The notes under the pieces were generated by a model. It searched no databases. It was given only the letters and a program-made list of their open reading frames with translations, and was not told the origin of the DNA. Both the position numbers and the translations under genes were made by a program. Positions 48,504-58,077 of a stretch of DNA of 64,000 bases are shown in pieces; the first letter of the stretch is position 1, and each line of letters opens with the position of its first letter. The stretch is from Brucella oryzae (GTDB lineage: Bacteria; Pseudomonadota; Alphaproteobacteria; Rhizobiales; Rhizobiaceae), in the NCBI GenBank assembly GCA_012103035.1, contig JAAVLL010000005.1:84432-148431 (forward strand), in the 5' to 3' direction.

Positions 48504-48706
48504 CCCTCAAGCAGAAGGCCCCGGCCATCACCGCCGATGAAATGGAGCGCCGTCGCAAGATGGTTCGCAGCGCATTTCGTTCGAACGCTATGGAAGGTCT
48601 TCGCCCGAACCCGGCATGCCAGCCGGTATTTGACGCGTTCATTGCTGGCGAGATCGAGCTTGACGAGATGATGCCGCGCGTTAAGTCCATTCTCGGCATC
48701 CAGTAG
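48494..48706 (+). CDS. vbhA: VbhA-like antitoxin of a Fic toxin
   Basis: 70 residues, intact. The inhibitory helix motif (S/T)xxxE(G/N) is present as SNAMEG (Ser30 to Gly35) in MVRSAFRSNAMEGLRP. In class I Fic systems its Glu displaces the ATP gamma-phosphate in the toxin's active site. The C-terminal half, FDAFIAGEIELDEMMPRVKS, is helical. It is 2 bp before the toxin gene, the normal antitoxin-first order. Confidence 0.85.
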   Translation: MALALKQKAPAITADEMERRRKMVRSAFRSNAMEGLRPNPACQPVFDAFIAGEIELDEMMPRVKSILGIQ

Positions 48707-48708
48707 GC

Positions 48709-50385
48709 ATGTCGTTTACGCTCGCCGACGGCGAGACCCTTCGAAACAAGATAGGGGCCGAGACACACGAGGCGCTAGAAGCGGCCGAGCACCCGATTCT
48801 AGCGATCCGGCTGCTCGAACTGCGAAGCGGTCTCGGTCCCGAACCCACCTTCGACACGGCCCATCTTCAGGCGCTTCATAAGCACCTGTTTCAAGACGTG
48901 TTCGAATGGGCGGGCAGCTGCGCCATCATCCATTCACTTTCGCTGACGGTACGCAGGCCTCAATGCCTGCCATGCACAAGATTGGCGGTAAGGATTTCGC
49001 GATCGGCAACGAGATCGACAGAGGCTTGAATAACCTCATGTCGGATCTCGAATCCCGCAACTTCTTGCGTGGCCTTGATCGCGAAACCTTCGCAACGGAA
49101 GCGGCCGACGCCTTCGCCCGGATGAATTCCATCCATCCTTTTCGCGAAGGCAACGGCCGGACTCAGCGTGAATTCTTCGCGGCCCTTGCCGAAAGGGCAG
49201 GGCATCCGCTCGAATTCGGCGTGATTTCCGACGAACGCATGACGTTCGTCTCAGTCGCCGCCCATGAACGCGGCGACCTGGCGCCCATGCGTCGCATGTT
49301 CGCGGAAATCACCGACCCCGATCGCGTGAACGCGCTCGAGGTCGCGCAGCAGGCTATTGAGCGCTTCCGCCCTGTGCAGGCCCCGCACGTCACGGCATGG
49401 GACGGTATATATATGGCGACGACCGAACCGGGGCAGGATTATCGCGGCGTCTTCAGCGGTGCGGCCGGTCGCAACTTCATGATGCAGAGGGATGATGGCG
49501 CGATCATCATAGGCAACGTGGTCGATCTGCCGGAGCCGCGCCCGGAATCAGGCGCGCGGCTCTCCTTCACCGCTTCCGATCCTCGCCAACTCCAACCCGC
49601 GTATGAGCAGGCACAAGCGCCGCTCATTGCCGCCGTTACCGATTGGCCGCGAAGCATCGATGAGACCGTGGCGGAGAGGATTTCGGCCCGGCCGACCATG
49701 CAGGCCGCGAACAGCCGCCTTGAGACGGCGGTTTCGGCAGTCTGGCAAGATCCGCAAGCGGTCCTTGCCGAATTGCGCAACCGCATCGAGGTTGAACGCC
49801 GTCCCGTTTCCGAATTTGCGCAGGAAATGCGAACCAATCCGGAGGCTTTCGGCTCGCTCCACGGCAACCGCAGCCTTTTCGGCCGCGATGACGCGGCCCG
49901 CGAAAAGGCGCTTGCTGCCGTTCCGCTCGCCGTCGCTGCGCTCCATGATTACGGGCAGGTACGTGGCTCCTGGCCGTGGACCTTCGTCGCGACGAAGAGC
50001 GCTTTCGCACTCTTATGCGCGAGCCGGTCAACGATCTGTCACCCGCTGCCCGCGAGCTGGTCGGCCGGATTGAAAAGACACCCGCCCACGAGCTGGGCGC
50101 GGTGCTCGACAGGGCGACCATAAGCAAGCCTTGACCGAATTGCGCGGCTTTATCGCCAACATTCGTGACCGCTTTGGCGCTCCCGGTTCGCTGGAGCTCG
50201 ACCGGGACCGCCTTTCGCGTGCGATTCCGAATGCTTCGCCGGAACGACTTGAGGCGTTCACGGCGGGCTTTTCGCGCGCGCAGTTCATCGTCTCACGCGC
50301 AGAAACCTTCGAGCAGGCCAACACCCTGCAGGCGGCTCACAGCCACCAGCAGGGACATGAGCAGGGCAAGACTTTCGAGATGTAG
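48709..50385 (+). CDS. vbhT: VbhT-like Fic toxin with C-terminal BID secretion domain (frameshifted)
   Basis: About 558 residues in three or four frames. The Fic domain has FQDVFEWAG, FADGTQASMPAMHKIGGKDF and the catalytic loop HPFREGNGRTQR (from 49134), the canonical AMP-transfer motif. An OB-like linker follows. The BID domain has RLETAVSAVWQDPQAVLAEL, FAQEMRTNPEAFGSLHG, LVGRIEKTPAHELGAVL and a positively charged tail. Breaks near 48930, 49970 and 50120. VbhT-type proteins AMPylate DNA gyrase/topoisomerase IV and can be sent through conjugation channels. The BID closely matches that of the relaxase in this window. Confidence 0.88.
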
Positions 50386-50460
50386 CAGATGCGGTTGATG
50401 CTTTATGCGGCATTTTGCTAAGTATCGCTATTCCCGTCAGCTATAACGAGGTTTCCGCTT

Positions 50461-50662
50461 ATGAAGTTCACCTACATCGCCTTTGCCATGGTAGCCCTTG
50501 CTGGCTGCACGACCGCCCAAAAAGCCCTTATGACCTGACCGCAGTCTGCCTCACTGACGAAGGAAAACCGGTTTCAAGGGCATGACCTACAAGGGCAAGA
50601 CATGCGGCCAGTCGGACATGCCGATCGCTGACGGCAAGCCTACGCCGCTCGTCTGGCGATAA
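50461..50662 (+). CDS. Small lipoprotein, about 66 residues (frameshifted)
   Basis: Lipoprotein signal MKFTYIAFAMVALAGC with lipobox LAGC, then after a shift near 50525 SPYDLTAVCLTDEGKP and MTYKGKTCGQSDMPIADGKP. Two Cys in the short mature part could pair. Plasmid lipoproteins of this size sometimes act in entry exclusion; there is nothing specific to show it here. Confidence 0.55.
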
Positions 50663-50676
50663 ATGGGAGGAGGGAC

Positions 50677-51570
50677 ATGAAATCTTGCCTTGTCATCGTA
50701 GCCGCCCTCTCGGCGCTCAGTGCCTCGACAGCGATCGCGCAAACCTTCGAGACCGTCGATAGGAGCCCGGCCGGCGATCGTTTCGAGAAATCCGCCAACT
50801 TCGACATTCTCGGTATTCACCCCGGCGATACGATAGAGGACGTAAAGACGAAGCTGAAGGCCGAATTTCCGGACGGTCGTGAGCCGGAAGAAACCCGGCT
50901 GAAGGGATCGGTATCAACGCCTGAAGGCGCACGCGCCGAGATTGAGTTCGTCAACGAGATCGCTTCTGGAACTAGTGACGGAAAGAATCAGGTCTACGTG
51001 AATTTTGCTTCCGAGGTCTACGATAACAGAGCGCTTTCGATTCGTCGTATCGTGGGATTTGAGACCTTTACGACCGCAGACGTTTTCCGAAAGCAAGTTG
51101 CCGAGAAATACGGTCAGCCTTCTATTGTCGAAGATGAAGGCGGATTCCTCAAGCTATACTATCTCTACGCGAATGGCCGCTTGGTCTCGGATACCGAAGC
51201 TCCCAAAACCAAGGAAAATTGCAATCGCGTCAACGAAGGAAGCCTTTGCGATTTTGTAGAAGTCCAGCGGTCATCCGATAATCGAAACATTGAGATCGCG
51301 CAGAAGCCATGCGCAGCATTCTTTCACAGTCAATGGCAGTACTTAGGGAAATATCAGGTTGGGGAGCGAAATTCTGTTATTAAGGATGACCGGTGCGACG
51401 GGATCATGGTCGTCAGCATGAGCACATTCCAGCCCGAACTAAACTCGGCAGAATTCACCCTTGTCGATGTCAAGCGGGCCTATGGTCATCAGACCGCCCT
51501 GGATGCTGCCATAGAGGCCAAGTTGAAGCAGGGCGTCGATATGGACAAGGTTGCCAAGCCGCGTCTTTGA
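50677..51570 (+). CDS. Periplasmic protein of unknown function, 297 residues
   Basis: Intact. Signal peptide MKSCLVIVAALSALSASTAI to AQ, behind gggaggagggac. The mature protein begins FDILGIHPGDTIEDVKTKLK, a short repeat-like module seen in secreted proteins that sense or bind ligands, and has four later Cys (NCNRVNEGSLCDF, KPCAAFF, DDRCDGIM). It lies close behind the small lipoprotein. No family assigned. Confidence 0.7.
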   Translation: MKSCLVIVAALSALSASTAIAQTFETVDRSPAGDRFEKSANFDILGIHPGDTIEDVKTKLKAEFPDGREPEETRLKGSVSTPEGARAEIEFVNEIASGTSDGKNQVYVNFASEVYDNRALSIRRIVGFETFTTADVFRKQVAEKYGQPSIVEDEGGFLKLYYLYANGRLVSDTEAPKTKENCNRVNEGSLCDFVEVQRSSDNRNIEIAQKPCAAFFHSQWQYLGKYQVGERNSVIKDDRCDGIMVVSMSTFQPELNSAEFTLVDVKRAYGHQTALDAAIEAKLKQGVDMDKVAKPRL

Positions 51571-51596
51571 TCTAATTGCACAGGCGCTATAATTGC

Positions 51597-52322
51597 ATGA
51601 TTGCACCGCCACCCGTATCTGACGCTCCAATTGACGTCGATCACGTATTGAACTTTGCTTTTTACAGGCGCGGTGTTAGCCGTGCTTTTGACGCTGAGCG
51701 CTGTTATATGCATCCAATGGCTTCGACGGCTCACGCGATGGATTTGGTGGCTCTATACACCGCAAGGACGGCGCTCCACCGCGAAACACGAAGCCGGTCA
51801 CGCCCTTGTTGCATCAGTTCTCGGTGCGGAAATTGTGGGCGTATCTGTTTATCGCAGGGCAGTTGATGGCGACCTAGGATTGTCCGTTCATAGAAATCCA
51901 TTGATTGCTGCAGATACGCTTGAGGATGTTTGGCAAATGTTGGTCAGAGAAATAGCCGTCTGTTTGGCCGGGGAATGGCAGAGCGGAAGTGGTCAAACAT
52001 TGATGCTGTAGCTTACTCAATGGGAGCGTCGAAGGATTTGGCGAAAGTGCAGGCCATGGCCTCACTCGCGAGATTCATTACACACCGCCCTGATCCAGAG
52101 AGCGAGATTAAGAAGGCCTTATACGACGACATTCAGACGCCAAACTGGCAAAGAGCGATAAATGATCTGGCAAGCGCGCTTTTGAGGTCAAACGGAGCAG
52201 GTGTTACCTCTCCTGTGGTTGCTAAGGTCGTGGATCAATACATGTTGCAGCTACCTATGGTAAGATCGCTCGCGGAAGCCCGAAATACCACAAACGATCC
52301 CAGGAACACCGTCATCCCCTGA
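51597..52322 (+). CDS. Membrane-anchored M41-like metallopeptidase without AAA domain (frameshifted)
   Basis: About 240 residues in three frames. One or two membrane segments ([20 protein letters not shown], then [12 protein letters not shown]) precede [20 protein letters not shown], a HEAGH zinc motif as in the FtsH peptidase domain, followed by [19 protein letters not shown] and, later, [10 protein letters not shown] plus [20 protein letters not shown]. The last matches the FtsH stretch that carries the third zinc ligand (Asp). No ATPase domain is present. Such stand-alone M41-like proteins have no clear role. Confidence 0.65.
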
Positions 52323-52879
52323 CGATCACCGGCGCTCCGATCGGCACGCGCTCATATAGATCGATCACATCACGGTCAAACATGCGAATGCATCCACTCG
52401 ATACGGATTTGCCGATCGAGCTTGGATCATTCGTGCCGTGAATGCGATAGAGCGTGTCCCGACCGCCCTGGAACAGATAGAGCGCGCGAGCGCCAAGAGG
52501 ATTCGCCGCACCCCTTGCACACCGCCCGCTAGTCGGCCCTTGCCGTCAGGATCGGCGGCAATCATGTTCGCCGTCGGCGTCCGCCAGGCCATTCTTCCTT
52601 GCGGCCGACTGTCGCCCGCCCGCTGAAACTGTGGCCTGCTTTCCCGACGCCGACCGGATAGGTGAGGGCTTTGCCGCCGCCCTGTATCAGCAGCAGTTCA
52701 TACCGGGATGGCTCGACAATGATCGTTCCGGCCGGCTCGCTTGTTTCATAGTCCACTGTCCGTCCGCCTCGGTTCGAAGGTGCTGGCCGATCCAAGCCAA
52801 CCCGCTCCGTTTCCGAGGAAGCACAGCCAGTCAGCATCGAGCCGGCTGCGAGCAAGAATATCCGTCTGCTGTATTTCAT
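52312..52879 (-). CDS. L,D-transpeptidase (YkuD) lipoprotein (frameshifted)
   Basis: About 189 residues. Lipoprotein signal [19 protein letters not shown]. The YkuD domain begins [20 protein letters not shown] and [13 protein letters not shown]. After shifts near 52590 and 52500 the active site reads [20 protein letters not shown] with the catalytic Cys, then ending [12 protein letters not shown]. It cross-links peptidoglycan or attaches lipoprotein. It overlaps the 3' end of the M41-like gene by 11 bp, convergent. Confidence 0.82.
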
Positions 52880-53113
52880 AGGTTACGACCACTTCTGAAT
52901 TTGACATACGTTAGCTGCCGACCATGGGAATGGTGCAGACGGACTAAGCGATGAGCACTGAATTTCCCGGCGCTGCGTCCCTGAGTGAAGAACCTTTGCG
53001 TAAACTCCAAGGCATGGAAATGCCCCGACATCTGGTATGTCCACGCGGTTCTGCGCATGGATTGCTCGTAATACATCTGGTTTCGGCTCAAGCCCGAGAC
53101 CGTGAGCCAAAGT
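52880..53113. other. Region between L,D-transpeptidase and IS6 copy 2
   Basis: No gene is supported. The promoter of the L,D-transpeptidase gene should be at its left edge. A 66-codon plus-strand frame beginning MSTEFPGAASLSEEPLRKLQ enters the IS and has no family feature. Confidence 0.4.
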
Positions 53114-54001
53114 GGGCGTGTCGCAAATTCTTTTGGTTAACTAGCTGTTGACCACAACGGTGGAAATTCAGCTCCCGATGTAGCGGAGCGTAGCCATGAT
53201 TCTGAATGCCATTGCCGAAAAGCTGAAGCGCCAGTCGAAGGACGATTTCAAAGGGCGGCATTTCGAGGCATGGCTGATCGTGCAGGCAGTGACATGGTAT
53301 CTACGGTATCCGCTCAGCTACAGAGATCTCGAGGAGATGTTCCGCGAGCGCGGCTTCGAGGTCGACCATAGTACAATCAACCGCTGGGTCCTCGCCTATG
53401 CACCTGTAATCGAGAAGCGCCTACGCCAGTTTCGCCGACCGCATTGTGGCTCAGTCAGGATTGACGAGACCTACGTCAAGATCCGGGGCAAGTGGCGATA
53501 CCTGTACCGCGCCATCGACAAGCACGGAAACCCGGTCGACTTCTTGCTCACCGCGAAGCGATCTCGACGCCGCCAAGCGCTTCTTCCGTAAGATGCTCAA
53601 GGATGAGCCGCTACTATCGCCGGGTAAGATCGGTACAGATGGCGCTAACACGTTTCCTTCAACGATCAAAACAGCCATCGATGACGGGCTCCTGCATCCG
53701 AGCCCGGTACATTATGTCACGAAGCACCTCCAGCAAGGCATCGAGAGCGACCACTTCCGGGTCAAGAAGAACATGCCCAAGATCGGCTGCTTCCAGTCAT
53801 TCAAAACGGCGCGCCGGACGATCGCTGGGTTCGAAGCGATGTTGTGGCTGCGCAAAGGCTTCGGCTTTTCCGGCGACTGGACAATCAACGACCAGAATGA
53901 CCTGCTCGGGCGCCTCTTCGGACTTCAAAAGGTTAACAAAGCGTGAAAATGCCACCGTTCGCGGGGTAGTCTCAGCCTACTGCAAGGTTTGCGACAAGCC
54001 C
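53114..54001 (+). mobile_element. IS6-family insertion sequence, copy 2 (complete)
   Basis: 888 bp between imperfect 14-bp terminal repeats gggcgtgtcgcaaa (53114-53127) and tttgcgacaagccc (53988-54001). Same orientation as copy 1. The 8 bp on each side (gccaaagt and catattat) are not a target duplication, so this copy is one arm of a cointegrate or a recombinant rather than a simple insertion. Confidence 0.92.
53196..53946 (+). pseudogene. IS6-family transposase, copy 2 (2-bp deletion)
   Basis: Complete start MILNAIAEKLKRQSKDDFKG, identical to copy 1 up to LLTAKR. There copy 1 has gaagcgcgatctc and this copy gaagcgatctc, a loss of one cg unit near 53558 that shifts the frame before the second catalytic Asp. 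The rest is intact in the next frame to SRKVNKA-like end at 53946. Either a real inactivating deletion or a sequencing error. Confidence 0.9.
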
Positions 54002-54048
54002 CATATTATCGTTGTCAAAAGCGCCGCCGTGATTCATCCTGCTTTTCG

Positions 54049-55075
54049 ATGATTCTGCGGCCCAAACTCCTCTCGCGCCACCCCGGCAAGCTTCTTGACG
54101 CGGTGGCCGTCATCCGTGGGCCCTGGTCCCGGCCTGGCTGCGCCGGGCAATCCCGGATGCGCAAAGCGTTGCGGGAAAGGAAGTTGAGGAGGTCGCGCTT
54201 GCTGCCGGTGCTGCTATCGGCGCCCTCGATGCGGTAGTCCGCCGGCAGGAACGGTGGGCCGGGGTCTGGCGGCAGCGCCTGGCGCTTGTCGCGGCCGCGG
54301 TGACGGCACGACAGGCCGGCCGCGTCGAGGATTCTTTGGCATTGCGCGACGCCGTGCTGCTGACACGCCCCGGCGATTTTTGTCCGTTGGCCCGGCCGGG
54401 CTTTTGCTGCTCGCCTGGCGCCGGTTGGTCGACACGCCTGCCGAGAAACTGCTGACCGAGCGGAGCATCGGCGCGGTGTTGGAAGAACTCGGCTACGCCC
54501 GGATGAAGAGGTGGTCAGCGCTCTGGTGGGGAACTCGGTCAGATCGGCGGCGGGGCAGAGACGGTCGGGATGCTGACCGGTGCTTTTGTGGCCGCCGAAC
54601 GCTATGGTTTTGGGCCGGCTTTCGGCGCCTGGCTCGCCGACGGTCTGCTGGCGCAGCGGCTGGCGTGGCCGCATGCAATACCGCTGCTGGGCACCGAAGC
54701 TGCTTTTGGCATGCGTGCCGGGCATTCACGTCGGGCGGCGACCGGTATGGCGGCAGCGGGCCCTGAGACAGAGCCGGAGCGTGCCAAAAACTGCTGGCGG
54801 CACAGGCGCGGGCGGCGCTGCGCGCCATCGATCTTTTGCTGAGCTCGGCCGCCGTGCCGAAAACTGCTGGCCGTCGCGCCGAAACTCAGGGCCAAGGGAG
54901 CGGACGCGATCGTCGACCGGTTGTTGAACGAAGACGCGCTCATGGCCTCGCGCGGGGACAAAAATGGACAAAAGATGAGTGACCGGGGCTACGCCGCCTG
55001 TTCGACCGGCTTCTTGTCCTGGGTGCCGTGCGTGAGCTGTCCGGTCGCCCGACCTTCCGCACCTACGGACTGTGA
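54049..55075 (+). CDS. DUF1403 family protein (frameshifted)
   Basis: About 340 residues in several frames: KLLSRHPGKLLDAVAVIRG, VPAWLRRAIPDAQSVAGKEV, GVWRQRLALVAAAVTARQAG, LALRDAVLLTRPGD, LLLAWRRLVDTPAEKLLTER, GMLTGAFVAAERYGFGPAFG, AWLADGLLAQRLAWPHAIPL and MSDRGLRRLFDRL-type end with ELSGRPTFRTYGL. DUF1403 genes stand next to scpB on rhizobial secondary replicons. The function is unknown; the pairing suggests chromosome or replicon maintenance. It starts 48 bp after IS6 copy 2. Confidence 0.72.
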
Positions 55076-55077
55076 CG

Positions 55078-55795
55078 ATGGCGGCTCGTTCGACCAAAAC
55101 TCGGCGAGACAATGGGGATGGGCAACGACCGTTGCTTGACCGGGAGCTGGATCACCTGCCGCCGGAGGCGCTGGCGCGAATGGATGCAGCGCGTTGAGGC
55201 AACCATTTTGCCGCCAGCGAGCCGGTGACACGTAGTGTCCTCGCGCGGGTGGTTGGCGCGGATTGCAACCTCGATCTCTTGATCGACGACATTCGCGAGA
55301 GCTGCGCGGGCGGCCTTACGACCTGGTCGCCGTCGCCGGCGGCTGGAAACATTTGACCCGGCCGACCTATGCCGACGCCATCCGCGCCGCTATGGGCGGC
55401 AGTGAGAAGCGATGGATCTCACGCAATCCGAGGTGCTGGTGCTGATGTGCGTGGCGTATTTCCAGCCGATCACCCGCGCCGAGTTGTCGTCTTTCTTCGG
55501 CAAGGAGATCAGTCGTGATTTTATTGGTCATCTGCGCGGCGCGAAGCTGATTGCGTCCGGCCCGCGCAGCCCGACGCCCGGCGCGCCCTACACCTACGTG
55601 ACGACCAAAGAATTCCTGTTGGAGTTCGGCCTCGACACGCTGCGCGACCTGCCGGATTTCGAGGCGCTCGAAGACGCCGGGTTGCTGTCGAAGGAGAAGC
55701 TGCTGGCAGGGGATATTCCGATGGGGATTGCGGGCGGTGAAGATGATGGCGAGGACGAGCAGCCGAGCGTCGGTCTCGTCGACGACGCGATGTGA
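55078..55795 (+). CDS. scpB: ScpB-like segregation and condensation protein (frameshifted)
   Basis: About 239 residues. MAARSTKTRRDNGDG, then VTRSVLARVVGADCNLDLLI and the winged-helix core RPYDLVAVAGGWKHLTRPTY and SEVLVLMCVAYFQPITRAEL, FFGKEISRDFIGHLRGAKLI, APYTYVTTKEFLLEFGLDTL. Shifts near 55200, 55300 and 55410. ScpB binds ScpA and SMC in the condensin complex. Plasmid-borne copies next to DUF1403 are typical of repABC replicons, so the right flank may be part of a large secondary replicon. Confidence 0.8.
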
Positions 55796-56638
55796 TGAAC
55801 GGATCATCCTGGTTTTCCTGCGCCCGCCGATGAGAACTCATGACCATGACGACTGATCGTGCGACAGGCGATGACCGGTGAACCTACATGGCGTTGCCGT
55901 CAAGCAGGCTGGCCGGAAATAGCACCAACTTGGTGCCGCCGGCATAGCGTCGCGGCGAGAACAGGATGTCACGAAACCCTGCTGCTTGACCTGGTCGGCG
56001 GGCTTCCAGGAAGATTCTGATGCTGTCCCGTGTCTTCCTGACGACCAGCACGAAAGCGAATTTGCTCGTGCGAACAAGGCCGGTCTATGCCGATGCGTCG
56101 TCTGGCGGGGCAGTTCGCTTTGGAGCGGTTTGGTGATCGCTGAGGGTCTGGGAGAGACTGTGCAGCGCCCTCAGCAATTCTCCCATCGCCATACTGTGGG
56201 ACAGCCCGTCTTTTCGACGACCTTGATCAGCGCCTCGATATGGGCGCTGTCGGTATCCCACGGATTCGAAGAAGTTTTCATAAAGCATCGATTCAGGGGC
56301 AACGCGCGGGCGGCCAGGAGCGGGATGCCGCCCGCCGTGTTGCCTGATTTGCGTACTCGTTACCTGGCGCGAATCCCAATCTCGCTGATTATGGTTAAAA
56401 TAGCATTACAGACTGCGTTTGAATCAGCACCGAAGCATGCCGCTTTGTCGGGCGGATGCAGCGGCACGAGGGCAATGCCCGTGTCGAACGGACACGACAG
56501 GATGGCCTGCTCGATTGTCAGAAACTGAAAGCGAACAGTAGATGTCGGTGTGATCGCCAGGACTGCTGAGCGACCTTACGGAATTCGAGGATTTCGGCTG
56601 CCCGCTTTGGCATCGAATGCTCGGTCGTGGTGATTGAG
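55796..56638. other. Degraded region with coding remnants, no intact gene
   Basis: On the minus strand pieces such as SIRIFLEARRPGQAAGFRDI and GGTKLVLFPASLLDGNAM (stop near 55884) and NFFESVGYRQRPY (near 56280) suggest an old gene in several frames. I do not recognise it. The plus strand has nothing convincing. Probably insertion and deletion debris between scpB and the catabolic genes. Confidence 0.35.
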
Positions 56639-56828
56639 TGTGAAATCGCACCGAACAGTAACCCCGCGTCGAGCAGGATTTATCGACCTGATTTCATTGC
56701 GAAAATTAGAATTGTCCAAGGATCTAAGAAGGCGCAAATCGCAACCCTTCGAAAATCTGGGAAAGAGCAGCTGAATCAGACACTTGAGCATGCTGGTGCT
56801 TGGGGTTACTGTTCGGCGCGATTTCACA
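56639..56828. repeat. MITE-like element, copy 1 (190 bp)
   Basis: Terminal inverted repeats of about 26 bp: left tgtgaaatcgcaccgaacag..., right (read back) tgtgaaatcgcgccgaacag.... The interior is related to 58726-58913 (gcgtcgagcaggattt, cgttgatttcattgcgaa-type blocks, aaagagcagctg). No coding capacity. The ends resemble IS21-group termini; no target duplication is evident. Confidence 0.65.
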
Positions 56829-57088
56829 ACGTGTATGCGAAACTGATAAAGGTGAAGGCCGCGCCACCTCGATGACAACCTTGTCCGCTACAATGTCGCT
56901 TGCACCTATTCGCTGCTGGGCGAGACTGATGGTGCCATCAAATTGCCGGAAATTTGCCTGAAGCAGTTTGGGACCGACATGAAGCAATGGATCAAAAACG
57001 ACTCTCGATCTCATCCGGGATCATCCGGCAATCAGACGCTTTTAGCGCCGTATTGATGTCCGTCAGCAATGCTATGTTAGGAAGTCAA
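56829..57088. other. Truncated minus-strand frame beside MITE copy 1
   Basis: The minus strand from 57014 reads VFDPLLHVGPKLLQANFRQF and QQRIGASDIVADKVVIEVAR and then runs into the MITE at 56828, so an unidentified gene was cut there. The right part should contain the promoter of the dehydratase gene. Confidence 0.35.
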
Positions 57089-57875
57089 ATGGCTGAGCCG
57101 CCCTATCGCGTCCAGGCGTTCAACAGCGCCACGCACTCCGAAAACAGGATGCACGATGATGCGGTGGCGCAAAAATATGGCTTCAGCGGCGGCCTGGTGC
57201 CAGGCGTCGATGTCTTTGCGTATATGGTCCACGTTCCGGTGGCGAAGTGGGGACGAGCCTTCCTCGAGCGCGGCCTGATGGAGGTGCGCTTCGCGAAGCC
57301 GGTTTACGATGGCGAAACCGTGGTGGTTACGTCCGAGCCTTCAGACGAAGGCCTAGCGATTGCGCTCAACGGCAGCGACGTTCGAGCTGCCGGCAGTGCC
57401 TCGCTGCCGGACGCGCCACCCCGATCTCCGTTGGCGATTATCCCGAGACTGCGCCGGTTGCGGTGCGGGGCCGGTCGATCTCAGGTCTTACCAGGTCGGC
57501 AAATGGCTCGGAACGGCGCCGCGCTCCTGGCCGGGCCAATCTGGAGCGGACTATCGGGCGGAAGTACGCGAAACCGATCCAATCTATGCTCGCGAAGGGT
57601 TGGTGCATCCCGGTATGGTGCAGCGGGTTATGAACCGGGTCTTGATGGAGAACGCTTTACTGGGGCCGTGGATTCATCTCGGCAGCCGCATGCAGATGCT
57701 GTCCACAGCTGCTTGCGATGAAGAGTTGGTCGCGCGGGCACGCGTTACCGCGAACTACGAAAAGAAGGGCAACCGTTTCGTGGAAGTAGATGCCGTTGTT
57801 GTTGCGAACGGCCGGAAGTTGATCGCCCACTGCCAGCACATCGCGATCTATCAACTTCGCGAACGAGCAGCGTGA
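57089..57875 (+). CDS. MaoC-like / hotdog-fold acyl-CoA dehydratase (frameshifted)
   Basis: About 262 residues. MAEPPYRVQAFNSATHSENR, then HDDAVAQKYGFSGGLVPGVD, a hotdog strand-helix with the D-x(4)-H-like dehydratase surroundings, VRFAKPVYDGETVVVTSEPS; after shifts near 57395 and 57450, VDLRSYQVGKWLGTAPRSWP, EGLVHPGMVQRVMNRVLMEN and RVTANYEKKGNRFVEVDAVV. Two hotdog domains, as in MaoC-type hydratases. It heads a probable catabolic operon with the aldehyde dehydrogenase. Substrate unknown. Confidence 0.65.
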
Positions 57876-58077
57876 GGCACAAGGCTGTCGAGCAGCATCG
57901 TCACCGGCGCACCCGGTTCTGCAGGCCGTCAAAACAGATAAGGGAACGCAAGACACGCACGTGACAATCGCTCCACCAGACGCGGACGGGGATTCTAGTC
58001 GCCTTTCAAGTTTGTCCCCAGGACAGCCCGTGTCTGCTTCGGCGGCGCGGGCATCCTTACAACGAAAGCAATCAAAG

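Noticed and set aside
53106..54009. Target-site duplication around IS6 copy 2
   Set aside because: The 8 bp on the two sides, gccaaagt and catattat, do not match.
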